The notes beneath the pieces were generated by a model. It was not told the origin of the DNA. It searched no databases and saw nothing but the letters and a program-made list of their open reading frames with translations. A stretch of DNA of 64,000 nucleotides from a bacterium (GTDB taxonomy: Bacteria > Zhuqueibacterota > Zhuqueibacteria > Residuimicrobiales > Residuimicrobiaceae): NCBI GenBank assembly GCA_029565685.1, contig JAKQNR010000025.1, positions 1-64,000 of the forward strand, read 5' to 3'. A program made the translations under genes and the position numbers. Shown piece after piece: positions 53,089-60,992 of this stretch (positions are counted from its first letter, which is position 1; each line of letters opens with the position of its first letter).

Positions 53089-53327
53089 ACTACAAGCAGG
53101 CTTTGATTTTCTATTTGAGGTTAAAGCCATACGTCTAAAACATCAAAAGCAAAACATTTTTGGACGAATTTATTTAGGCGTAACGAAAGACGCTCATTCA
53201 GTTCGTCGATAGATTCCTCGCCCTCTTTTTATATTGTTTAAACTCACGATATGGGATTTCGGGCTCGGAATGATAAGCCTTTTCTATTTTCTAAATTCTA
53301 TCTTGAACAAGTACGATTGGAGGTCCC
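53089..53327. other. A+T-richer intergenic stretch
   Basis: No gene seen. It likely carries the promoter of the downstream four-gene group, but I cannot pick a convincing box pair. Confidence 0.35.
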
Positions 53328-54281
53328 ATGCGGTTTGACAAAATCGGCTTGACGAATGCACAGCTTCGCAATTTCATTCTCTGTTTGGCTGCTTTCAACT
53401 TTTATGCTGCTGCAGGCACTGACTCGACCTCCAGCCACGATCGGAAAAATGCAAAGATTTACTGGCAGGCCCATCGCGGCGGCGGCACCCACGACCGGCC
53501 GGACAACACCATGGCTGCCTTTCAGTATGCCTGGCAACTGGGCGGCATTCCGGAGGCCGATATCCGCACCACGCGCGACGGCGTGATCATCTGCCTGCAT
53601 GATGAGACCCTGGCGCGCACCACCGATGCACCGGCTGAAGTCGCTTCCGTCAAAGCCCACCTGCTCGACTTTGGCGAGATTCGCAAATGGGATGCGGGGG
53701 TCAAGTTCGCGCCGGACTATCAGGGCGAAAAAGTTCCCTCGCTGCTGGAGGTGCTCAATGCCATGAGCGGTCAGCCGGAACGGGAGCTCTATATGGATAT
53801 CAAACAAGTGGATCTGGTGAAAACCGGCCGTCTGATTGATTCCCTGCATGTGGCTAAACAGATTCTGGTGGCCAGCCCGAAACAGGCGGAATGTAAGACG
53901 CTGAGAAGTCTGGCCGCTGGAGTGCGCAGCATGCTGTGGATCGGTGGATCAGCGCAAGAGATCGCGGATAAATTCGCCCGTGCCGCAGAGAACGGCTTTG
54001 ATGGGCTGGACCAGGTGCAGATCCATCTCAACGATCGTAAGGAACCCTCGCCTTGGCGCTATGAGGTGGACCCTGCGCTGCTGCAGGATGCGTTGCAGCA
54101 AACCGCTAGAAACGGGATCGATCTGGAGGTCTTTGTCAAACAGTTTACCGAAGCCGACCTCCATGCCCTGCTCGATCTCGGCATTCGTTGGTATGCGACC
54201 GATGAGCCGCGACGTTTCGCGCAATCGGTGCAAAACTGGCGTAAGCAGAAAACCGCTGACCCGTTGCTTAAGGGAGAATGA
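53328..54281 (+). CDS. Glycerophosphodiester phosphodiesterase, exported
   Basis: 317 residues; GGAGGTCCC directly precedes the ATG. An N-terminal hydrophobic segment (FILCLAAFNFYAAAG) suggests export. GDPD motifs are WQAHRGGG, PDNTMAAFQYAW, PEADIRTTRDGVIICLHD, TLARTTDA and KVPSLLEVL, with the HR, E-x-D and H catalytic and metal residues all present. MYDIK-like strand LYMDIKQVD follows. It hydrolyses glycerophosphodiesters to glycerol-3-phosphate and an alcohol; secreted forms are also found in glycan loci. 4 bp separate it from the amidohydrolase gene. Confidence 0.9.
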   Translation: MRFDKIGLTNAQLRNFILCLAAFNFYAAAGTDSTSSHDRKNAKIYWQAHRGGGTHDRPDNTMAAFQYAWQLGGIPEADIRTTRDGVIICLHDETLARTTDAPAEVASVKAHLLDFGEIRKWDAGVKFAPDYQGEKVPSLLEVLNAMSGQPERELYMDIKQVDLVKTGRLIDSLHVAKQILVASPKQAECKTLRSLAAGVRSMLWIGGSAQEIADKFARAAENGFDGLDQVQIHLNDRKEPSPWRYEVDPALLQDALQQTARNGIDLEVFVKQFTEADLHALLDLGIRWYATDEPRRFAQSVQNWRKQKTADPLLKGE

Positions 54282-54285
54282 AAGT

Positions 54286-55578
54286 ATGAAACCGTCCATT
54301 GCCGCCGAATCTCTTCGCGAACATGTTTTTTCCATTCCGATCATCGACACCCATGAACACATTCCCGATGAAGGGGTCGCCTGCGCCAACCGTTTGGGAT
54401 TTTTCGGTCTGTTTGAGCATTATGTCTCATCGGATCTGGTCTCCGCCGGCATGCCCAGGGAAAACCTCGAAGCGCTGCGCAATCCGGATAACGGATTGAC
54501 GCCGCAGCAGCGATGGGCGCTGATGGCCGACTGGTGGCCGTATGTCCGCACCACCGGCTATGGCAGGGCCATGCTCGAATACCTGCACCAGCTGTTCGGC
54601 GTCGAGGACGTCAACCCGGACACCGTGCTCGAGCTGTGCCGCCGTATCGACGAAGCGCACAAGCCGGGCTGGTTCCGAACCGTGCTCAAGGACAGGGCCA
54701 ATATCGATAAGGCGCTGGTCATCCGTTGGCCCGGCCAGTCTGTGGAGGTGGACCGGGAGCTGTTCCGCGCGGTGCCGATCCTGGACCATTATGCCATGGT
54801 CGGCACTCGCGCTGATCTGGCGGAATTGGAAATAGAGTCCGGCGGTTCCATTCAAACCCTGGATCAGTTAATGAACGCACAGGAGGAGCGGCTCGAGTCA
54901 TTCACCGCCAAGGGCATCGTGGCGGTCAAACTGTTTTTAGCCTATCGACGAACCCTGCAGCTGGACCGCTACTCCAAGATCGAGGCCGGCCGCGTTTTCG
55001 ACCGTCTGTGGCTTTCACAAAAACTCGACCTGACCCTGCAGGACTTGAAACCGCTGCAGGATTTTATGACCCGGCGATTGATCGGTCTGGCCGCTGAGCG
55101 CGGACTGCCGATACAGATCCACACCGGCTTGCAGGAGGGCAACGGCAATTTTATCGAAAATTCCAAACCGACTTTATTGACCAGCCTTTTTTTCGATTTT
55201 CCCGACGCTCGCTTTGATCTCTTTCACGCGGGCTATCCCTGGGCCGGCGAAGTGGCCGCGTTGGCGAAAAATTTTACCAACGTCTACGCGGATCTGTGCT
55301 GGATGCCGGCGGTTTCCCCAGCTTTTATGGCCCGGGTTCTGGACGAATGGATAGAGACCATTCCCGCGAACAAGATCCTCGCAGTGGGCGGCGACTCGAA
55401 CTATGTCGAGGGCGCCTTTGGCCACTGCACCATCGCCAGGCGCGTGGTCAGCGATGTTCTCAGCCGCAAGGTAGCCGGCGATTATCTCACCAGCGCAGAG
55501 GCGCATTGGCTGGCGAAGCGCCTTTTGCGTGAAAACGCCCGAGAACTGTTTCGCCTGAATCAGGAGACTGTTGAATGA
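54286..55578 (+). CDS. Amidohydrolase-superfamily metal-dependent hydrolase
   Basis: About 430 residues. The ATG at 54286 has AGGGAG upstream. It opens with the metal-binding IIDTHEHIPDEG. TIM-barrel markers are IVAVKLFLAYRRTLQ, LPIQIHTGLQEGNGNF, FDLFHAGYPWAGEV and ILAVGGDSNYVEGA, giving the HxH, H, H and D ligand set (Lys217-type carboxylate not identified). It resembles amidohydrolase_2/uronate-isomerase-like enzymes; lactonases and decarboxylases are alternatives. It has no signal peptide, unlike its neighbours, so it acts in the cytoplasm. The ATGA overlap with the GH78 gene shows co-translation. Confidence 0.85.
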   Translation: MKPSIAAESLREHVFSIPIIDTHEHIPDEGVACANRLGFFGLFEHYVSSDLVSAGMPRENLEALRNPDNGLTPQQRWALMADWWPYVRTTGYGRAMLEYLHQLFGVEDVNPDTVLELCRRIDEAHKPGWFRTVLKDRANIDKALVIRWPGQSVEVDRELFRAVPILDHYAMVGTRADLAELEIESGGSIQTLDQLMNAQEERLESFTAKGIVAVKLFLAYRRTLQLDRYSKIEAGRVFDRLWLSQKLDLTLQDLKPLQDFMTRRLIGLAAERGLPIQIHTGLQEGNGNFIENSKPTLLTSLFFDFPDARFDLFHAGYPWAGEVAALAKNFTNVYADLCWMPAVSPAFMARVLDEWIETIPANKILAVGGDSNYVEGAFGHCTIARRVVSDVLSRKVAGDYLTSAEAHWLAKRLLRENARELFRLNQETVE

Positions 55579-58500
55579 AAATAAATCGCTTTGTCCTCCA
55601 CCGGTTTTTCCTCATCCTCATCCTATGCGCTGCAGCGCTGTGGTGGCAATGCAGCGCTGAATCCGGTCTGCAGATTCGAACCGCGACCTGTGAATATTTA
55701 AAAAATCCGGTCGGCATCGACGTCACCCAGCCCCGCTTCAGCTGGACGTTTGCGGCCTCCGGCAGGGGGCAGGTACAGACCGCCTATCAGCTGCTGGTGG
55801 CTCTGGATCCCGCGCTGTTGAGCGAAAATAAGGCGGACCAGTGGGACAGCGGCCGGATCGAATCGGACCAATCCAGCCATGTTCGCTATGCCGGCAAACC
55901 CTTGCGCAGCCACCAGACTTATTATTGGCAAGTGAGAGCCTGGGATGGTCAATCCCGTCCATCCGCGTTCAGCAAGGTGCATACGTTTACCACCGCTTTG
56001 CTGACGCCGGATCAGTGGCAGGCCCAGTGGATCGGCGCGCCGGGCGGCAAGGATCCTGTCAATGAACAAGGTTTTTATGACCAGCCGCTCGCCATGGATG
56101 AGGAGGGGGATTCCATCCGCTATAATCCGCGGTCGCTTCTGCTGCGCAAGTCGTTCCACCTCCAGCGGCCGGTCAAACAGGCGCTGCTCTATGTCTCAGG
56201 GCTCGGCTACTATGAGTTGAAGGTGAACGGAGAAAAGATCGGCGATCAGGTGCTGGCGCCGGCCAAGACGTTCTATAAACGAGTGGTGTTGTACGATGTC
56301 TATGATGTCAGCGCACAGATCAAGCCTGGTGCAAACGCCCTGGCATTGATGCTGGGCAACGGCTGGTTCAATCCATTGCCCAAATGGTGGTCCTGGCGCA
56401 TGCAGTGGTACGGCGCCAAACGGGCGCTGCTCCAGCTTGTCATCGTTTTTCAAGACGGCGGCACGCAGGTGCTGTGTTCCGATTCCAGTTGGAAAACAGC
56501 GGACGGTCCGGTACTGAGCAGCTGCATCTATGACGGCGAGATTTACGACGCCAATCAAGAGATTCCAGGCTGGACAACGGCGGATTTTGACGATAGCGGT
56601 TGGAAACCGGCTGCGGTGCTGTCGCCTCCCGGCGGCCGGCTGGTTTCGAGTCTTTTGCCGCCGATCAAGATCACAGAAAAGCTGCAGCCCCTTCGCATCA
56701 CCCAACCTCAGCCGGGCATTCAGGTCGTGGACATGGGGCAGAATTTTGCCGGGTGGTTGCGGGTCCGCTTCAAGGGAACCAAAGGCGAAAAAGTGACCAT
56801 CCGCTATGCAGAGCGGGTTTTGGCCAACGGCCGAATCGACCCCAGGTCCAACAACCTGGCTGCTGCCACGGATGTGTACATCATGAAGGGTGCGGCGGAA
56901 GAGGTTTATCAACCGCATTTCACCTATCACGGCTTTCGCTATGCGGAGATCAGCGGCCATTCAGCTGAATTGACCGAAGAGCAAGTGGAAGGACACGTGG
57001 TCCATTCCAGCGTCGAACCGGCCGGAGAGTTCCGCTGCAGCAGTGAACGGATCAACACCATCCGCCGAGCGATCCTGTGGTCGCAGCGCGCCAACCTGAT
57101 GGGTTTGCCCACGGATTGCCCTCAGCGGGACGAACGTCTGGGATGGATCGGCGACGCCCATGTGACGGCCGAAGAGGCGATGTATAATTTCAACATGGCC
57201 CTGTTTTATCGCAAGTGGTTAAGGGACATTCAATCCACTCAAAGCGAGAAAAACGGCGATCTTCCCTACATCTCCCCGCGTCCCTTTACCGACGGCAAAG
57301 GGACGCCGGCGTGGAGCAGCGGCTATCATTTACTCGTCTGGTATGCCTATCAATATTACGGCGACCGCGATCTCCTCGCCGAGCATTACGACTCGATGCG
57401 CCGGTACGTGGATCATCTGTCGTCCATTGCGACGGATTATATTCTGCCGATGGATGAGTACGGCGATTGGCTGAGCGAAAACGCCGACGGTTGGTGGCAG
57501 CGCGGTGAACCTTTGTCCACTTCCACCGGCTATTTTTATTATACGGCGGACATCCTCGCCCGTGCGGCGGAAATTTTAGGCCATCGACAAGATGCGCTTA
57601 CCTATCGCAGGCTTGCGGAGAACATTAAAAAAGCCTGGCATGCCCGCTTTTACAATCCCGACAAGGGACACTATGAGAACGGCAGCCAGTTTTCCAACGC
57701 CTTTCCCCTCTTTCTCCATATCGTGCCGAAAGCGATGCAAGAGTCGGTGCTGGACAGCCTGATCAGCGATATTTTTCGGCGCAAAGGACATCTGAGCACC
57801 GGCATTCTAGGCACCAAGTATATGCTCGAAGCGCTTTCCGATGCCGGACGCTCGGACATCGCCTATCTGATGGTCATGCAACCGGATTATCCGGGTTGGG
57901 TGCATCTGCTCAAAGACGGGCATACCACGCTCTCCGAACAGTGGAACCGGACCGGCTCCCATAACCATGTCATGTTCGGCAGCGTGGATGCCTGGTTTTA
58001 CAAGGTGCTGGCCGGGATTCAGCCGGACCCTGCTGCGCCGGGATTCGAACATATCCTGATCAAACCCTATGTGCCGTCCGGTCTCTCCTGGGTCAAAGCG
58101 CGGCATGAGAGCATTCGAGGATTGGTGAGCTCGCACTGGCGGGTGGAGGGGGACCAGCTCACCCTCGAGGTGTCGATCCCGGCCAATTCCAGCGCGACCA
58201 TCCATGTGCCTGCGAAATCTGTACAGTCCGTACAGGAGAGCGGCAAACCGGTGCAAAACCGCAAAGAGATCTTTTTTGAACGCATGGAGAACGGCTATGC
58301 GGTTTTACGGGTGGGCTCCGGCGAATATCGTTTTATTTCTTTCGGCATCTCCGGGATGCTGGATCCGGTCTTTGTCGCCAACCCGGTCATCACTCCGGTC
58401 GATACGTTTATTCAGCGGCCGGATAAAGCCGTTGTGCGCATAGAGTGCGAAACGAGGGGCGCTGAAATTCACTACACGCTGGACGGCAGCCGGCCGACGG

Positions 58501-59060
58501 AAACGAGCAGCCGTTATACCAAACCGATCGTTATAGAGGAGAACGCGGCGATTGTGGCCAGAGCCTTCAAGCAAGGAAGCCATTCCAGCTTTAGCAGCGA
58601 ATCCCACATCCACTTTGTCGATCCCAAAGCGAACGGCCTGCGCTATCAGCTTTATGAGGGCAAATGGACCGCTCTGCCCGACCTGTCCGGCTTGAGCCCG
58701 CAGGCGGCCGGAATCGCCTTTGGCTTTGACCCGGACAAGCTGCCGGTTCCCGGTTTTGATTTTGCGCTCGCTTTTGATGGTTTTCTCGCAATCGATCAGC
58801 CCGGCTGGTATACTTTTTATACAAAATCCAACGACGGCAGCCGCCTGTACATTGACGGAAAGATGGTCGTCGATAACGACCTGGAACATCTGGTGCAGGA
58901 GCGAAGCGGAAAACTATTTCTGACCGCCGGCCGGCATCCTTTGCGTGCGGTTTATTTTCAATCGGGAGGCGCCAGGGCTTTCCAGGTGCTGTATGAGGGA
59001 CCGGGCATGATCAAGGCCGTTATTCCGCCGGTCAAGCTGTTTCAGAATCAGACGGATTAA
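55575..59060 (+). CDS. GH78 alpha-L-rhamnosidase with chitobiase-C and PA14 modules
   Basis: 1161 residues starting at the ATGA overlap. Lipoprotein-like signal (FLILILCAAALWWQC). Residues 30-180 are Fn3-like (YQLLVALDPALL ... SHQTYYWQVRAWDG). A beta-sandwich follows (YVSGLGYYELKVNGEKIGD), then the (alpha/alpha)6 catalytic domain with DCPQRDERLGWIGDAH and GHTTLSEQWNRTG. Glu788 of the latter is the expected catalytic base, and HVMFGSVDAWFYKVLAGI follows. After residue 930 come a chitobiase/hexosaminidase C-terminal segment (GAEIHYTLDGSRPTETSS) and a PA14 domain (GWYTFYTKSNDGSRLYIDGK), an unusual extension for GH78. It releases terminal alpha-L-rhamnose from glycans. Confidence 0.93.
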   Translation: MKINRFVLHRFFLILILCAAALWWQCSAESGLQIRTATCEYLKNPVGIDVTQPRFSWTFAASGRGQVQTAYQLLVALDPALLSENKADQWDSGRIESDQSSHVRYAGKPLRSHQTYYWQVRAWDGQSRPSAFSKVHTFTTALLTPDQWQAQWIGAPGGKDPVNEQGFYDQPLAMDEEGDSIRYNPRSLLLRKSFHLQRPVKQALLYVSGLGYYELKVNGEKIGDQVLAPAKTFYKRVVLYDVYDVSAQIKPGANALALMLGNGWFNPLPKWWSWRMQWYGAKRALLQLVIVFQDGGTQVLCSDSSWKTADGPVLSSCIYDGEIYDANQEIPGWTTADFDDSGWKPAAVLSPPGGRLVSSLLPPIKITEKLQPLRITQPQPGIQVVDMGQNFAGWLRVRFKGTKGEKVTIRYAERVLANGRIDPRSNNLAAATDVYIMKGAAEEVYQPHFTYHGFRYAEISGHSAELTEEQVEGHVVHSSVEPAGEFRCSSERINTIRRAILWSQRANLMGLPTDCPQRDERLGWIGDAHVTAEEAMYNFNMALFYRKWLRDIQSTQSEKNGDLPYISPRPFTDGKGTPAWSSGYHLLVWYAYQYYGDRDLLAEHYDSMRRYVDHLSSIATDYILPMDEYGDWLSENADGWWQRGEPLSTSTGYFYYTADILARAAEILGHRQDALTYRRLAENIKKAWHARFYNPDKGHYENGSQFSNAFPLFLHIVPKAMQESVLDSLISDIFRRKGHLSTGILGTKYMLEALSDAGRSDIAYLMVMQPDYPGWVHLLKDGHTTLSEQWNRTGSHNHVMFGSVDAWFYKVLAGIQPDPAAPGFEHILIKPYVPSGLSWVKARHESIRGLVSSHWRVEGDQLTLEVSIPANSSATIHVPAKSVQSVQESGKPVQNRKEIFFERMENGYAVLRVGSGEYRFISFGISGMLDPVFVANPVITPVDTFIQRPDKAVVRIECETRGAEIHYTLDGSRPTETSSRYTKPIVIEENAAIVARAFKQGSHSSFSSESHIHFVDPKANGLRYQLYEGKWTALPDLSGLSPQAAGIAFGFDPDKLPVPGFDFALAFDGFLAIDQPGWYTFYTKSNDGSRLYIDGKMVVDNDLEHLVQERSGKLFLTAGRHPLRAVYFQSGGARAFQVLYEGPGMIKAVIPPVKLFQNQTD

Positions 59061-59114
59061 CGGGCAAGAATGGGCAGGAGATTTGGCAAATCTTAAACAA
59101 AAAGGAAACCATGC

Positions 59115-59924
59115 ATGATCGCGTTATCCCGTTTCGGCCGGCTTTCAATTCTGGCCGCCGGCTTTTCCACCCTTGCCTGCACGTCGAATAAAGACTTTTT
59201 CACTGACCAGGTTCTTGCAACCATACCGGCAAGGATTCCCTATTCGGCGGAGTATAAAAATCATCTTCAGGGCATGACGACAGACTATCAGCGTCATCTT
59301 TACTGGTCGCACACCACTGTGCTGGTGAAAACAGACCTTAAAGGCGCTATTATTAAATCCATCAGCGTTCCCGACCATCATGGAGATCTGGCCTATCATC
59401 GAGGCAAGCTCTATGTGGCTGTGAACCTGGGACAGTTTAATGAGAAACCCGGTCTAGCTGACTCCTGGATCTATGTCTACAAGGCGGAGGATTTGCGGTT
59501 TGTGGAGAAATATCCTGTGCCTGAGGTGGTCCATGGCGCCGGAGGCATCGCCATTCATCAGGACCAATTCATGGTCGTGGGCGGTCTGCCCGGACTTGCG
59601 GGTTATGATAAAAATTTCGTCTATGAATACGATCGCCGTTTTCATCTGAAAAAAATCCACGAACTCGAGAGCGGCCCTACCCGCCTGGGGATTCAGACCG
59701 CGGCCTGGTTCAACGGATTCTGGTATTTCGGCTGTTATGCGTCGGAGAAACATCCCGATGGCGTGGTGCTCAAGGCTGGGATGACGGCTCACGGCTGTTT
59801 GCAGCTGGTCGACAGCTATGAGATGGATATGTCCTTCGGCCTCATCGGCCTGGAGGCAAACCGGTTCCTCTGTTCAAACCGCTCGCTGGACCATGCGGCC
59901 GCTATCCTCGAATTGAAGCATTGA
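59115..59924 (+). CDS. Propeller-like lipoprotein of unknown function
   Basis: 269 residues; AAAGGAAACC precedes the ATG. Lipoprotein signal LSILAAGFSTLAC. The mature part has a series of beta-blade-like segments: LYWSHTTVLVKTDLKGAII, LAYHRGKLYVAVNLG, DSWIYVYKAEDLRFVEKY, GAGGIAIHQDQFMVVGG, YEYDRRFHLKKIHELESG, AAWFNGFWYFGCYA and FGLIGLEANRFLCSN. This is compatible with a five- or six-bladed propeller. No family named. Last gene of the run starting at 53328, separated from GH78 by 54 bp. Confidence 0.75.
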   Translation: MIALSRFGRLSILAAGFSTLACTSNKDFFTDQVLATIPARIPYSAEYKNHLQGMTTDYQRHLYWSHTTVLVKTDLKGAIIKSISVPDHHGDLAYHRGKLYVAVNLGQFNEKPGLADSWIYVYKAEDLRFVEKYPVPEVVHGAGGIAIHQDQFMVVGGLPGLAGYDKNFVYEYDRRFHLKKIHELESGPTRLGIQTAAWFNGFWYFGCYASEKHPDGVVLKAGMTAHGCLQLVDSYEMDMSFGLIGLEANRFLCSNRSLDHAAAILELKH

Positions 59925-59937
59925 GCCAAGGTTGGAT

Positions 59938-60915
59938 TTATTTTTTACTACACACCGCCACGATGTGGTCGGAAGGCAGCTCGCCGGTGTGCAGTAGAAT
60001 ATCCTCCACTTCAAAGAAAAGAGCCAGCCACTTTTCAGCTTCAGGATCGCCGGGGAGGAAATGATGGGCGATCTCGTAGAGCAGCAGATGCAGCACCGTG
60101 CCGCCGTATTCCTTCATCTCGACGATGTCGAAATGGATGGCCAACTGGGAAAGAATGTTTGAAGATTCCACCGCTTCGGAGGGATCGTTGTAATGCATTC
60201 TCCACCGGCTCGGCCTGAACACCTCTTTTTTTATTTCACCGCTGGCCCACTTGGTTTTAAATTTTTCCGGAAGAATGCGCAGCAGGCTGTTGACCACGGC
60301 CAGCTGCCGGTCGGTCCATTGAAAGCGGCTGGGGCCGACGAATTCGTGCAGGATGAAAAGCCCGCTGGGTTTGAGAGAGCGGTCGATGGCGGTCAGCACC
60401 CTGTTGAGCGGGGAGAAATGGTGCAGGGATTGTTCCACCAGGGCCACGTCATAGGAGCTGTCCGCGATCTGCAGTCTATAGATGTCGCCGACCGCATAAT
60501 GAAGGATGCGATCCAATCCTTGTTGTTCGGCCGCCTCCTTCGCCCGGGCGATTCTAGGCGCCGAGAGGTCGTAGGCATCGATGCGGGAAAAACGGCCGGT
60601 CTCCGCCCAACGGATTTCCGCTGATCCCGTTCCACAGCCCAGTGAAAGCGCGGTTACGGTTCGGCCGGCCAGATATTTTTCCGCGATATAGCGATAGCTG
60701 GTGATCCGGCTGTCGCCGGTGATCAGCCGGTTCCAACGGTTTTGAACTTGCGGAAGGTCCCACCAGTTGATCGGCGGGGTGTCGGTATGCGCCCAGGCGG
60801 TCATCACTTTCCGCCGGCGGTTTTGCATCAGCCGCGATGCTATTCTCGCGGCGACTCGACGGCCTTTGCTGAACAGATCGAAAAAATCATGACGGTTGAT
60901 TAAATTTCGCAACAT
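59938..60915 (-). CDS. SAM-dependent methyltransferase
   Basis: About 325 residues from the ATG at 60915; an upstream in-frame TTG (60942) is possible, but the ATG follows a GGAG at long spacing. Class I Rossmann motifs: TALSLGCGTGSAEIRWAE (motif I), IDAYDLSAPRIARAKE (acidic end of strand 2), YAVGDIYRLQ, DVALVEQSLHHFS (motif II/post) and KPSGLFILHEFVGPSRFQW. The N-terminal 80 residues are basic and the C-terminal third is mostly helical. The acceptor is unknown; it is not obviously part of the glycan set. Convergent with the lipoprotein gene ending at 59924. Confidence 0.88.
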   Translation of the reverse strand: MLRNLINRHDFFDLFSKGRRVAARIASRLMQNRRRKVMTAWAHTDTPPINWWDLPQVQNRWNRLITGDSRITSYRYIAEKYLAGRTVTALSLGCGTGSAEIRWAETGRFSRIDAYDLSAPRIARAKEAAEQQGLDRILHYAVGDIYRLQIADSSYDVALVEQSLHHFSPLNRVLTAIDRSLKPSGLFILHEFVGPSRFQWTDRQLAVVNSLLRILPEKFKTKWASGEIKKEVFRPSRWRMHYNDPSEAVESSNILSQLAIHFDIVEMKEYGGTVLHLLLYEIAHHFLPGDPEAEKWLALFFEVEDILLHTGELPSDHIVAVCSKK

Positions 60916-60992
60916 GGTTTCTTGTTTTGCTCCTGCGGTCAATCAACAGCCGGTTGCCGGATGAACCTGACCGCATTCGAGGGCAGAGGTGA

